NCBI GenBank assembly: GCA_964019695.1
Contig: OZ026515.1
Span: 138,156,549 to 138,220,548 of the forward strand
Length of the DNA stretch: 64,000 nt
Source of the DNA: Loripinus fragilis
Lineage: Eukaryota; Mollusca; Bivalvia; Lucinida; Lucinidae
Direction: 5' to 3'
Under the pieces are notes generated by a model that ran no database searches, had not been told where the DNA came from, and saw only the letters and a list, made by a program, of their open reading frames with translations. A program made the translations under genes and the position numbers. Below are positions 11,601-26,269 of this stretch, piece by piece. The stretch's first letter is position 1, and each line of letters begins with the position of its first letter.

Positions 11601-14600
11601 TTGGAGGCTGAGTGTTGGTGAGCCAAATGATTGATACCTGAGGGCACTTATTAGCTGTCCCCCTCAGGCCACGAACAGCGTGGATCAGGCCCCAATTGTT
11701 ACATCCAAACACGCAGAATATGCCGAGTTGGGAGCCAACCGGCTGGAATTGTTATAACTGAACCTGACATCCCAACGTGGGGATACAATCAGGAACAGTT
11801 GTATAGGAAGAACCACTTATACTAATCTTGACGTCTAGAAAGACGATCAACATTACGCGCAAGAAACACTATGCGAAACCGGTGAAGACCGAAGTACAGG
11901 ATCGATCATCTCAGCGCCGATTGTCTGAAGTAGACAACGTGTGGCTAAGAAGACATAGTGTTCGCGAGACGCGTGAAAAAATCAACAGTTATAGTGTTCG
12001 CGAGACGCGTATGATCTCGAGATTTCTCGTCAATACGAGAACTGAAGTATTAAAGGGCCCAATTTTTTTTCTATGAGAACTTAAGTTATATGTGAATCAT
12101 ATTCTTTACGTCTTTTATTTCTGACTAGTTGACGTACATCTAGAGCAGGACACTCTAAGATTGATTCTAATTGAAATGATTTTGGAGTGGCAACTTGCCT
12201 TAGTATAGGATGGTCAATTAGCCAGAAATAACAGCGTAGGTGGTGTCATTGTATATTAACGTGTTGTTGATGTTTTCTTAGTACATAAAGTACTGAAAAG
12301 TTTTTGCTAGTTGTGTGCATTATTTTTCCCTGGTAGCATCGTCATCGCATAAAGGAATTTTCCAATAAGATTTCCCCTCTTCCTTCCTGACCGGCTTTAT
12401 GTCGTAACATGGTATTTCTGCTCTGTATTTGTATATTTTGGAGGAAAAATAGCAGTATCCCTGAAACTGAACATAGTATCCCATATCCCTGGAAGTAAAA
12501 TGGCAAATACGGAGTATCTGTTTTAAGTGAACAACCGACATATCATGAAAAGAAATTTATCACATGGTGTTGTGTCTTGGGGTTTATACTTTGTTAGTTT
12601 TGTTATGCTGGAACAATAGCTAAACAATACAAAATATTAAGTCTATGCATTTAACTCATAAAGCGCCACCTATACTTTGCAGCAGATGACAATTTCAAAT
12701 TTTGCCGCTTTTTCAAAAATAACAAATAAGGCATAATATTTCAAAATATTTCATGAAAATCGTTTGCTGGCAGGCGATTCTCATGAAATATCATACCTTA
12801 TTTTTAGCTAAAATTAGGAAAGATGTAGCTAAATTTGTCGTCTGCTGCAGTCGTTATCGTCGCTTTAATGGATAATGGTTCATTTGAAGGAATTGAAAAT
12901 GACTTAATGTTCAACCACATAGCAAAGGGGTAATTTGTTTCTTACATGTTTTCGATAATAATATGAGCCAGTGCATGAGATTTCCAACAATCTATTATGT
13001 GCAACCAGCAAAGCCTCAGATCAGCCTGCGCATACGCACAGTCTGATCAAAACCTTTGCTAGTCGCTTGAGCATTCTATGATTGTTAAGCCACTGACTGA
13101 ACACCATTTGGAGTTTTTAGCTTAAAAGGTGGCTGCAGAGACTCGTTTGAGTCTACACATGATAAAATGCCAAATTGTTGGAAATCACATGTCACGGCTT
13201 ATATGTATTCTGGAAATGCGATGCTTACCTCATGCTATATACAATACTGCCGTCTCTTGATATATGCATCAGTCTGTTACTGGTGGTTACCGTGTGTAAA
13301 TGAGCCCTCTTTTCATTGGCGAAGTAGAGGTCTGGCTCCCAAACCTTAGCTATTGACTTCGTGTCCAGCTCAAGTTTGTGTTCAGAGGTGTTTAAATGTT
13401 CAAAACTAAGTCGCTCGTCTTTCCACCATTGTCGCAGAAGAGTATCGATAGAATATTCCTGTCAGAATGAAACAAATGCGTGAAATAGCGTTTCGATTTG
13501 ATTAGTTATAAACAGCCACCAGTTTTTTTTTTGCCGCACCAGAATTCGGCAAAATCACATCACCTTTCTAGTTGTGCAAAAGACTCAAAACCACTTTAAT
13601 ACATAAATACAGACTTAAATTAGTAAAACATATGCATTTGGACCCCAAAATAAAAATCCTGTCATAGTGAAAAAAAAGGTCAAAGTAAAAAAACCTGCGG
13701 GGTTTTGGAAAATCCTGCGGGGTTTTTAAAACCCTGCGCGGGGTTTTTCCCCCACATTTTCAAATGGGGGAAAAACCCCGCAGGGTTTTTTCAAAAGAAT
13801 AAATATCAAAATAAGTTCAAGAAATAAGTTTGTTTGATTGTAATTATTTCAGAAAATGATTGATATGGCTTAATTCCAACCTTTAATTTCCCCCGCGGGG
13901 TTTTTCTCCCATTTTAGATTGTGGGGGAAAAACCCCGCAGGGTTTTTTTAAAAAATAAAAAGGTTTGTTTTCAATTGTATTGCTTTACAAAACAATATAG
14001 AAGCTGAATTGAAGTTTTTCTCATCATTTGAAGCCTTTCAAGCAAAATATAAAAAAACCCGCGGGGATTTTCCCCCACAAAATGAAATGGGAGAAAAACA
14101 CTGCGGGGTTTTCACCAAAGAGTCATTATCAGTTTTATTAATGATTGAGACCGGTTATACAGTTAGAGCTCATATAATTTAAGTTTTCACAGTAATTAAA
14201 GGCCATAAAACAATTCTCTCGATGACCCCCCATCCCCTCGTCCTCCGCCCCACCCCCCCTCGCCCGCCATTCACTGCATCAGCGGTGCTCACCACCAAGT
14301 TTGCACCACCGAACGGCCCAAAAAATACTGTTCAGGTAGCACTGATATTATTTGTTAAGCACGATTCATTACATCCCAGTCAACAATTTATCAGTCATGT
14401 TAGGATGCATCTTATGGGTTGAAACAGTTCTAACAGCAGATAAAAGCACTAATATTAATTAATAACGGCCATTGCAGTACGGGTCATACATAACTGCAAT
14501 CTTATAAACTGGTTAATATGTAGTTCATTGACAGACAGTGCAGACCAGGATCAGATGCAACAGAATGTAGCATCTGATCACGGTTTACATTGATTGTTTC

Positions 14601-17600
14601 CAAATCATAGAATGGGTTGGGCATCAAGAAATTTGGGTCTTTTCTACAACCCTGTGTGTATACTATAGAAAGATCCTGGTCTAAAGCAGACCAATTTCAC
14701 AGATCTTGATGTACCAATTCTGGCTCCACAGTGTCTTCCATGCATCTAAGGGTCCATGACGTGGGTCGCCCCTATTGCAATGCACCAAACTCCTGGGGAG
14801 TACCGATTGGGCGGTCAGTCTTAATACCCCAGGACACCCTAGGACACCCCAGGACACCCCAAGACATCCAAATATGCATTATTAACAAGCTATTTTGGTA
14901 AAACTATGTAAGTTTAAACAAAAAAAATATTATTGACCCCAAATATTATATGAATTATCGTTTATATAATATCATTAAAGTCTGAATCGAGCAGTATAAG
15001 TGGTATGTATACTGCTGAAAAGACACCCCAGGCCCAACCCAAAGACTCTCTCAAATTTGCTTCCAGATACCTAGATGGAGATTCAAACTTTAAGATAGAA
15101 GCAATTAATCATCAAACATTTGATAAAACAAGCAAATAATCATACAATATGGAGTTCTTGGGGGTACTGAAGTGTCTAGGTATATAGTGAGGTGTCCTTA
15201 TGGGAACCATCTGGGCTATCCATACTGGGACAAAGTCATACTCATTTTTTTTGAATGGCAGAACTCGATTGTATGATGTATTTAATAAACATAAATCTAA
15301 AATTGATCAAATTATACTTAAATATACATATATTTTAGGATTTCCCACCCAGGGAGAAATTGAAATCTCTCTGTTTTGATATAAAACTCTCACAACTCTA
15401 AACACAGAGTGTAAAATGCTTCTTTGAGCTAAAAACTGAAAATATTATTTTTGGATAAAAACCCCGCAGGGTTTTTCTCCCATTTTATTTTGTGGGGGAA
15501 AAACCCCGCAGGGGAAAAACCCTGCGGAGGAATTTTCTTTTTCCTCTAGAGGCACAATATAATGCTGAAAGTTTTTGATATACCTTTTATTATGCATTGT
15601 GATGAATAATAATTCAAAAAAATCAATTTGAATTTTTTAAAAAACCCTGTGGGGTTTTTCCCCCACAATCTGAAATGGGAGAAAAACCCCGCGGGGGAAA
15701 TCAAAGGTTGGAATTAAGCCATATCAATCATTTTCTGCAATAATTACAATCAAACAAACTTGTTTCTTGAACAAATTTTAATATTTATTTTTTTGAAAAA
15801 ACCCTGCAGGGTTTTTCCCCCATTTGAAAATGTGGAGGAAAAACCCTGCGTGGGGTTGCAAAAACCCCGCGGGGTTTTTAGCTTTGACCATTTTTTTCAC
15901 CATGATGGCATATATTTTTTTAGTCATAATTCTGGTGTGGCAAAAAAAAACTGGTGGCTGTTTATATCAAGTTCAGAGCTTTAACTGCCATTCGCATCTG
16001 AAGTGGTTCGTACTGTCTACGGCCGTTGTATATTTGAAGCCTGCATAGCAACCAGTGTGGGCTAGGATGGAGCAATCGTTTGGGAGTATATACTGTTTGC
16101 GTGCAAGTGGAAGTTTTTTAAGGCCAAAACATATTTAACATCGCAAGACGACATTTAAGTTGCGTTTGACAAGCAGAGAAAGTGCTTATTAGATAAAAAG
16201 TATAATGAACAAAATTGATTTTGTATTCAGTTCAAGGTGTCTTCAGAGGTGCTCAAATGTTCAAGACTTAGTTTTTTTGTTTCCCCATTATTTCCACGGC
16301 AGAGTATCGATAAAATAAAAAAAACGTGGAACATCGCTTAATTATATGTAATAGTTATACCATGGGTTGTCCGCCTGTACGTGGAGATAATCCACGAGCT
16401 TTAGCGAGTGGATTTTCTTACGTACAGGTGGACAAACATGGTATAACTATTTTATACCACCTACATCAGTGTAGACCTTGCACATCACAAGATATTTCGT
16501 GCTAAAGATGGTAAGGGTGGTATAAAAGTCAGTAAGATTTCAGGGCCCAAAATTACAATGTTTCCTGACCTTGAAGTTTAGTACTACAGTGCGGTCGCCT
16601 TGATCCAACCACTAAAACGTATCATGGTGGCTATTGTACGGCAGAACATTTGTTAAATTCTCTGCTGTTGGGTTTAGGACATTATCATCCAATTGGTCGT
16701 ATTTTTCAAATACTGACCTATGCGTCACCAAATTATGTGTTGATTCAAACTTTTTTATCAATCTGCGTCATCACGTGCCACTGAAACCGCTTTTTTGACC
16801 TGACCATGTGCGAAATGTTTCAAAAATGTTTTAGTGTGGAAAATCTCATTATTCTGTCGCCAAATACTGTAAAACCAATCATTGTTAAATTAAATGTTTA
16901 GCTACCAAAGGTTACTTGATGTCTCCATAAACGGAGTATTTATAGCCATTCAGTGCTTGCTACTTTTCCTACGTAGTGTTTCGAGTAATGCACACCGCGT
17001 ATTAACACACACACACCTTTTTTCAGTCGTGATGTGCCTTAGCAGATAGGTCGATTCTCTGAGTATCGCACCTGCGCAGACAACGGGGTTTAAGAAGACT
17101 ATCAATGCCTCTCACAAAATATAATTAAATGTGTTCCTTGAAATAATTTTGTAAGGAAAATGTTCGATTGTTTTCCCCCACATCGGTATAGTTTTCATTC
17201 TCTTAGAGAAATATTTTCTCCTTTACCGAATCCCATACATTTGGTAAACTCTGCACGATTCAAAAATTCTAAAATCACACTTAATCCTCAAGATTAATCA
17301 CCAGGCAGCTGACAATCTTAATAGTTGGCTTCATATTGCATCAGAAATGACGACTGTTCTAAGCTTTAACGGTATCTTTGTTTGTGAAGTTTTCTTTGTA
17401 TAGCTATTTTGTTAAGTTATGACATCTTGGTGTTTTGTTGAGATTTCCGTCTATGCTTTAGAAAACTCCAATGTCTTTTTGTATCTTGTAGGTCTTGGGT
17501 ACCCTAATCCAATTGATAAACCAAATCAATGCCTAAAAATCCTTTTCAATGTGGTCCTGCAAGACATACGGCCAATATATTATTTCATTTACCTCTAATG

Positions 17601-20600
17601 ACAACCATACCAACTCACACTTTCTCGTCAATAAAACCACTCTTTAAATCAGCAATGAGCTGCTCTTTGGTAATTTTTACTAAGAAATAAATTTACTTGA
17701 TTTCATACCACTTTCAATCACCTAATCTTAAAAGAAGTCATAAATTATATTTTGCTGGATGGCGCATACATACTTGCACCACAGCTTTTCCCATTTTTGT
17801 TTGTTGTGTGGTGCATGTTTGACTTGTACTCCAGTTAGGGGTGAGAGTCGACAATCAAAACCTTCAAAAGAAAAAGGTGAAAATTTGAATTTGTTTTCCT
17901 TCACCCCAATACCTTGCAAATTATTTACTTACCATATATGTTTCACTAATAGAATGCATGTCTCGGATTGACAACTGTACAGTCACATTCGTTGGAACAT
18001 CTGTAATTAAAACATGTGGCCAAGCTCATGAGATTTGGGTACTTATCGCATATGCGTCAAGACGCCCTTTAAAAATGCATGCACATTAATGAGCCCTGAC
18101 ATGAGATTTCCAGCAATGTGGTATGTGCGACCAGCTAAGGCTTAGACCAGCCTGCGCATACTGATCAGAGCCTTTGCTAGTCGCTTTAATATTTTATGAC
18201 TGTTAAGCTACTGACTGAACATCATTTGGAGTTTCTAAGCTTAAAAGGAAGCTGCACTTGTCAAAATGCCACATTGTTGGTAACCACATGATTATCTACT
18301 GAAGCTAGAGACCTACATTGTGATATCACCAACGTTCATTTAATGAAGCAAATGACACACATTTGATATGATTTATAGTTTATAATAAGCGATATTAATG
18401 CTGATCAACGCTACAACTGATACTATACACACAATACAAACAAATAAACAAGAGAATAAAATGGCCCTGTATCGCTCACCTGAGTTTTATTTAAAGTTTC
18501 TAATATATGTATATATGTATATGACCTGTTGTGTATGACCGGATTACCATTTCTGTCAAATAATTTTCAATTCTGACCATTAGTCTCAGAAAAAGAAGAT
18601 GCTTTTAGTTTAATTTATAGGTACACAATTGAAACTGGCCACGCCCCCTTTTGGATTTTTTTGCAGATGACCTTCTGCCGGAATGTTTTCAACTTTGATT
18701 ATTGGTTTAAGAGAAGACGATGCTTTAAGTTTCATATACAGGTACATAAAGGAAACTGGTCACGCCCCACTGGCGACAATGTTTATTGACAGATAACATT
18801 CATTTTAGCTATTTCAGGACCATTTTTGCCAAGTTATATTCAATTTTATTCTGACCATTTGTTTGAGAGAAGAAAATAATTGTGTTTCACATAAAGGTAC
18901 AAAAGAGAAACTGGCGACGCTACTTGGCTGCCATGTTTTTAACAAAGTGGCGGTCGTGTTTGAACAGATCAAATTCGTTTGAGCATTTTTGTAGAAGGCC
19001 ATCCAGTGTCATTTCTACCAAATCATTTTAAATTTTGACCAAGGGTTCAGAGGAGACGAATTTTAAATTTTTCGTTACCGTGATAAGCCACACTTCCTGG
19101 TGGATCAAAATTCATTTGAGCTAATTATGTAGAGTGTCACCTTTCTGCCAGTGTTTTCTATTCTGACCGTTAGATACAGAGAAGATGCTTTTACTTTTTT
19201 CTTATATCAATACATAAGAGAAACTGGTCATGCCCCTGGCGGCCATGTTTTTGACGGATCAATTTTTGAAGAAGGTAATCCAGTAATCGTTTCTGACAAA
19301 TCATTTCGTATTTTGACCAATAGTTTGAGAGAAGATTGTTTAAAGTTTTCGCTACCACGATAATCCACATTACTCTTTAGCCATGTTTTGACGAATCAAT
19401 TTCAATTAAGCTAATTTTGTAGAGGGTCATCTACATGTAGTGACCATTTCCGCCAAATTGTTGTAAAGTCTGACCATTGGTTTCAGAGAAAACGATGCTT
19501 AATGTTTCTTATATAAGTACAAAGGAGAAACTGGCATCCACGTTTTTTGATGGATCAAATTCGTTTAAGCTTTTTTGTATAAGCTCATCACGTGACCTTT
19601 CTGTCAAAGTATTTTGTATTCTGGCCAACGGCTTAAGAGAAGAAGATTTGAATTGCTGCCACGATAAGCCACGCCCCTCTGGTGGCTATGACTTTTAAAT
19701 AATCAGATTTGTTTACCTAAATTTTATCGACAGTCATCCATGAAACATTCCTGTTAAGTTTGGTCAAAATTGACCCAGTGGTATAGGAGGTATCATGTAA
19801 AGCAAATTGTTGACGATGCACGACGGACGAACATTGACTAATCCTATAACTCACTTTGAGCACCTCGTGCTGAAGCAAGCTAAAGAGTCTCGTCCTTTGA
19901 ATGTTAGCACACTATCCTTTATCCGTTCAATATAACATTTAGCTACGTACAAACGTATTAACTCAATAGCGTATGGGATATTGGCAAATAGTGCAGAATC
20001 AGATCAAAGGCTGGAGAACGCGGCGTCTAATCAGGTTATGTATTGTTTGCTTTCAGAATATACTTTTATAATTTGAATGAACCTGTGAATTACTGCCCAA
20101 CACCCATATATTCGAAATGGATTCATCTAATTGGTAAGCACCGAAAATGCCAATAGGCATAAATGGGTTAACTTAATATGTTCTGAATGCTCCTCATCAG
20201 ATCAAATATATGCGGTAATGCACGTCAAATATACCTATCAGATAGAGTATTACACGCTAACCAAGCGCTCTGATGCTCAACTGCTGGTTGAATAAGAAAA
20301 AACAATTATAGTGTTTTCCGGTTTTGATTTCGAGTAGCTAAAAAAGGTATCTTTTGTAAACAGACTTTGCATGTTCTGTGTTTAACGGGTTATATATTAT
20401 GTTTGTTCTCCTAGGAAGAGAATAAAAAACTTCGATGAATGTCTTGCAACAGCCTAATGTATTCCTACGTTTGTAATGTAAATACGAGATCAGACAATTT
20501 TCTGATTGCGTCAGATTCACTTTTCTAGCAATGAAGGTGTTCAAGAAGTGTTTGTAAATACCATTTTATTATGTGCTAGATATTTAATACCGTTTTAAAC

Positions 20601-23600
20601 CAGCAGCAATCGCATTTTTTTCATACCGAATGGTCATGGATACCTCATCCACGGTTTCTGGGTGGACTGACTCGAAATACCATACGCCATAAGTATTACT
20701 TTCAAATCAATTGGAAACTCTGGTGATCAACAACAAATTTAGCTGAGCCAGCACACGATAGTTTGGCCCATTAATCGGATGTGCGACAAACAGACGCTTA
20801 GGCTAGCATGCATACATGTATCAGAGCAGTCCAGTCAGGGCTTCCATTGCTCCTGCTGTGGATGTAGTTGGTTCATAGAAAAAAATAAGCCATATTGACC
20901 TAGCGTCCTTTTTATGGGGGCATATGCAAACAGTACAGATCCATATCGCGGTGTCCGATTAGGTTCTCTACTGTTGGCTTACAGAATTTCTATAAAAATA
21001 AAAATGAAAAATACCTCTACACAACCCTTAAAATAGAAATGGACTGGTCCGATTATTTAATAGGAAATTCCACCAGACTTAAATTTGTAAAAGTATAACT
21101 GGGTACATACATGTACGATGAGAACCATTATCTCATATGCTGACTAGTATCGTTTGGACTTTCTGGTAAATACGATTCATATTTAGGCCAGCACACGAGA
21201 CTGTGTACTTATCGCATAGGTGAGAACGGAATGCTCGGACGAGCCTGCGCATACGCGCGGACTCGCCAGAGCATTCACTTCTAGCTTACACAAAGTATGG
21301 TTGAAGACCAAAGATAAGGCCTTTAGGCATACAAGGGCGTTTAAAGTTAGCATTAGCGCATATGCGATAAGTACCGAAATTTCGTGTGCTGTTTCATATG
21401 TTGCACGTTAAATCTTTCTGGTATGTTGTTTATAATGCACAATCTGCATTCTGCAATTCAATTGTAATCATCAGCTTCTGTATTTCTTACAAAACATGCA
21501 GAGAATTCTTGTTTACATAGCATTAATCTGCAACTGTTATGCACCAGTCTATGAAATAAATCGGCCTCGACGCGAGAAAACCTGTCTTCGGAGGTTTGCG
21601 AACAACACAGCCGCAGACCAGCCTGCGCATCTGCGCAGTCTGATCAGCGGCTTTGTTATTCGCTAATTGGAAAGTATCATATGTAAACTTGCCATAGGTG
21701 AAATTTCAATTTTCTAGCTAGTCTCTGTAGCTGAGGAGACTGGTTTGAAACTCGCTTTGACGGAAAACCCGAAACCAGGTTTTCTCGCGTCGAGGCCCAA
21801 ATGGTAAATAGGCGAGCACAGACATGGGCGGATTCAGAAAATTCCGACAGGGGGACTCTGAACGTGTGCAAATTCGCAGACTCGCCAGAGACAGTGATGA
21901 TCTTATACACAAAGTATTGGTGTAGGTGAAGACCCGGACCAAGCATTGATACTCTAGCGCAGCTCCTAATGCTACTCTCACCTCTGAGCGAATATCCATG
22001 CGAATATGAAAATTTGAAATTCGCGGCATAATCGCTCGAAAATGATGCGATTGGTCAGGGAAATTTTATACATTATGAATGCTTGCGAAATGTTTTGCGA
22101 TCCTAGCAAATCTGTTTTACAAATGTTACAAATGCTTAAGCATGCTTTTGAATGCCGTTGCGAATCTTACGAATGTATTGCGAATGAAAAGCGAATGCAA
22201 AACATGGGTATCTAATTTGCATAATACACATTGCGGGTGTTTCTCGTTATCTTATACCTGCCAGGCCCTGTCCAGTTAGCTTATTTTACTTCAAATTTGT
22301 ACTAACTTTCCACATTCGCCCTGCATTCTGCGGAAATGCCAATATGAATACAGGCGAATCTTTACAAACGTCTTACGATCACTACAAATGTCTTGTCATC
22401 AATATTAATGGCTTACGATTGCTCACGAATATGTTGCGAATATGTTTTTCTTACGAATTTTAGGAGCATGTTTCTAATCTTCGCAAAACTCCGAGAATGC
22501 TTACGAACACCCCAAGAATACTTACGAACGCCTACGAATTTCTTGCGATCATTGCAATTGCATTCGTAAGCCCATTCGCAAGCATATTCGCCTAGGTATG
22601 AGAGCAGCAAAATACCCTAGCATCGGTGTTTATTGGGCTGGGGTATTGAACCTGAATGTGGTATTTCTTAAATACACACACGTACAGTCAAGTCAGACAG
22701 AATTTAGTCGTCTAAATGATGACTATGTTTTCTCAATACCCTTTTCTGGATACAGGTAAAGAGGTACTTGGGTTAACAGTGACGACCAAGATAAATGCGG
22801 TATCGGGCGGCATTAAATCAGTATCTGCACTGTTTGCTAAAACAAAAACAATCCTCATGGACTATTATCCATCATTTTAAAGAACGTTTGACCGTCAACC
22901 CTTTGAAATAGAAAATGGACAATTCATACATATTGTATGAGATAATCCATCAGAATCTGTCTTCTCCATCACGGAAACATCAATGCTCTAAAGTGGCCCA
23001 TAGTGTTGCACTTATACATACTACAAATAGTCATGGGAAACCAGGGGCAGTTATTGATATGTCATAACAGTGGCGGATCCAGAGGGTGTTCATTTTCAGG
23101 GGTTTCGATCGACCTCCCACCCCCCCCCCCCTCGTTCTTATATATCCCATTAAAATGAAATAATTTTGTCTCGCTGAGACCAAATTATTTCTTTTTATGG
23201 GACAATTAAGATTTTTTAGATAATATCTGCAAAGCGAACCCATATACCCTCCTTTACACATCTGAACCCCCTTTCGTGAAGTCCTGGATCCGCCCCTGCA
23301 TAACAAATACTTGCCTGTCAATCTGAATCTGCATTTCTTATTTCTCCTGAAAACACATGTGTTTCTCGAGACGCTTTGGATGCCAAACAAAATGTAATTT
23401 TTTGGATCAGACATGATTCTACAAGGATCGCGACGATAACCTTTTTCCTGAAAGTGTCTATCAAACTGTGTTCTGCCTATAAGAACAAACTAAAGACACT
23501 GGTATCGATTGACTTATTCTCTCAAAGAATATAATACAATTATGTCAGAGGGAAATCTATATTTACTCCCATATAGCCTGTGCATGTGTGCGCAGGGAGT

Positions 23601-26230
23601 GCACCATGTGCTCGAAAAAGGCTGTAAAAAGAAAGAGTCTATAGTTAGTATCCAACAAACGGTGCAACTATTCAAATATTTCATTACGACTGTATGTAGA
23701 CAATTGTCACTTGACTAAATGCAACCAAATTCGACAGTCAGCACAGATATGATACATACTTAGAAATTGTTTAAACATGTGACCTACGATGACATTGAGC
23801 TTAGAGGTATTTGCCTTACATGTTGTTCTGCATACATCGAAATAATCTTGAGTCTTCTTTCATGCACAACCCAGTCACCCTGGCAGTCATGGTGGCCTAT
23901 TGCATCCCAGGGGGATACTCTGATATTTTCATACATACGTAGGCTCGGGTCATTTTTTGGGGTTCAAAATTTTGAATTTCAATATTTTTTGGGGTTCTCA
24001 GAATAATTAATATTTTTTGGGGTATGAAGATTTTGAGGATATTTTTGGGGGGTTATCACAAAATTGGACAATATTTAGGGGTCATTTCTATGCATTTTAG
24101 GGTCTTTTCTTAAGGTCAAGGTACAGAATGGGGATATTTTTTTGGGTTGCTAAAATTTCAAATATTTTTTGGGAGTGCTTGAAATTTCTGATATTCTTTT
24201 GGGGTGAATGCTGGGCCCGAGCCTACGTATTCCGAAAAAATGAGAGTACACCCCCCCCCCCCCCCCCTGGGTATTGCATATGCTGAAACTTCTAGAAAAT
24301 ATTACATTTCTTTCTCTGAATATCGAATTTGTCTTAATGCGGCATTTCATCTGATCATCTGGGCCTTCACTGTTTGTCTTAGTACCCGTAGAGGATTTTC
24401 AGTTCTCAAATGGTTAAAGCTGATTTTGAAGTGTTTGTATTTATAATGGAATGGTAATACTTTAATCCCTCGTATGTGTTTTTTCTCTCGTTTTTTTTTT
24501 GCATCTTAGAATTCATTATATAACCTGTGTGCGTGTCATCTTTCACATTAAGCTTGTAATCATGGTAATAGGCAATTTTGTTAAACACTATGATATATAT
24601 TTTCAATTATCTCTTTTTCTTGCAAGTTAATGGAATCAATACTTGGTAAGCTTTAATACTCTCACTGATTTGAATAAGGGACAATACCTAGAAACGTCCT
24701 ATTCTTTGTAATTGTTATGCCTTGTTGTCGGCTGTTGACCTCGTTTTTTTTTTTTGTTTTTTTGTTTTTTTTAATTCTTACAGGAATACCATCATAATGA
24801 AAAACTGTTCAGGCTTAGATCAGGCCCGACGTTTAATGGGGCCAAACTGTTTGCGCCAGAGAGTTGATAAGCACATACAGTGATTGATGCATGTGCGTGT
24901 ACTTTTCTTGCTAGTGGCGATTGTTTTCGTCTGCTAATAACATTTGAAAACGGTTTGGACCTAGATCAGGACCGACTGAACGTCAGTCCTGAGGCGAGTT
25001 CAATAATGCGAGAGCTCGCCGAGCGCTCGTTGATTGGTACCTATCTTTATTCGTAATGCGTAATGCCTGGCATCAGTACAACGAGCGCTTGAAAGCGCTC
25101 GCATTGTTGAACTCGGCTCTGATATGCATCCAAACCGTTTGACATTCTAGTAGAGTCATGTTTTGAGAATAAAAAAGTAGATTTTGAGGAAAAAAATAGT
25201 CGGCAGACGACATAAAAGAACGCGCTGTCGATGGGGCGCCACCGCAAAACCAACGCTAAAAGTTTGCCCCCAGTACCCCCAAGTCCCACCCCTGGGGCAT
25301 CACTCAGGCGACAGAATGAAAATTCCTTCTGATATGCCATAGATCGTTTATTTGTGAGAACAGAATTTAGTATAAAGAATCTTTGAAATTGACTTTGTAA
25401 TTGAAATTAATTGACATTCGACCTTTTGACCCCACCCCAAGGTTATCAGTTTGACACAAGTGTGAATTTTTTACTTGTATGCTGTTCTACTCATCACCTC
25501 CTTCAATATGATGTGCCACATGACCATTTTCGGAAAAAAAAAAATTTTGACCCCAAGCACCACCAAGTCCCACGCTGGGGCATGACCCGGACGACATAAT
25601 GAAAATCCCGTTCGGTGCGTTTTATATCTTTTATTTGTGAGACCATGCGCACAGTTTGATATAAAAAAATCTTTGAAATTGACTTTGTAATTTAAATCTA
25701 ATGATATTGGACCTTTTGACACCTCCCTAGGGCCACATGGGCGGATACACAAAATGTGCTGTTGCACGCCCCATTTATGTGAGTAACCCACACACCAAAA
25801 TTGGTTGGATTTCGTTCAATGGTTTAGCAGGATAGCTTAAAGGACAGATTCAAGGTAGCCGACAATTGTCTATTCGTGGGTACGGATGGACGGACGAGAG
25901 CGAAAACAATATCCCATTCGCTTTTAAAAAACAAAAATAAATGTGAAGATAATTATCCGTGCGGGTGCAGTTATATAGAGAGGCTAGACGCCCAATGTTT
26001 GGTCTGAGACTTCCTCTGATTATAAGGATCTATTGGGATAGAAAAATCCGTCTTGACATCAACACGCTTGCGTAATTATTCTCCGGATCAATACAAAGGC
26101 TTAAAACTTTTGAAAGGTTTTATATCAATGGCAGTAAAGCTGCCCACAAATTTTGTGAAAACTCTGGATAGGTTGTAGATAGCAAGCATAACACTTAACA
26201 AGCTTAACGTGTTAAACCCTTATCATTGTA

Positions 26231-26269
<39 letters not shown>

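Larger units (their letters stand above)
7742..13228 (-). other. Intron 4 of the channel gene
   Basis: 5,487 bp. Holds a G run (7801-7814), a diverged tandem region (about 8400-9400), a three-copy 29-bp tandem (10831-10917) and a family C element at its gene-side start (12965-13200). Two stretches that share the block TATCCCTGGAAGTAAA occur at 7820-7970 and 12450-12510. An open frame of 93 codons at 10099-10380 (+) begins just after a TATAAAG, but the product resembles nothing I know. The stretch 11580-12060 has a more gene-like base composition but no convincing frame. Confidence 0.6.
13459..17932 (-). other. Intron 3 of the channel gene
   Basis: 4,474 bp. Contains the palindrome-rich element (13507-15966), the decayed exon 4 copy (16228-16359) and a tight foldback element (16350-16451). 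From 16452 to 17932 I see nothing recognisable. Confidence 0.8.

Noticed and set aside
11580..12076. Possible LTR retrotransposon remnant (82-codon frame, VDNVWLRR-like text)
   Set aside because: No second LTR, primer-binding site or recognisable pol domain; the resemblance is too short.
13690..15880. CRISPR-like or satellite array because of the repeated CCCCGCGGGG blocks
   Set aside because: Spacing is irregular, the blocks occur in both orientations, and the whole forms one pair of inverted arms; the context is a eukaryotic intron.
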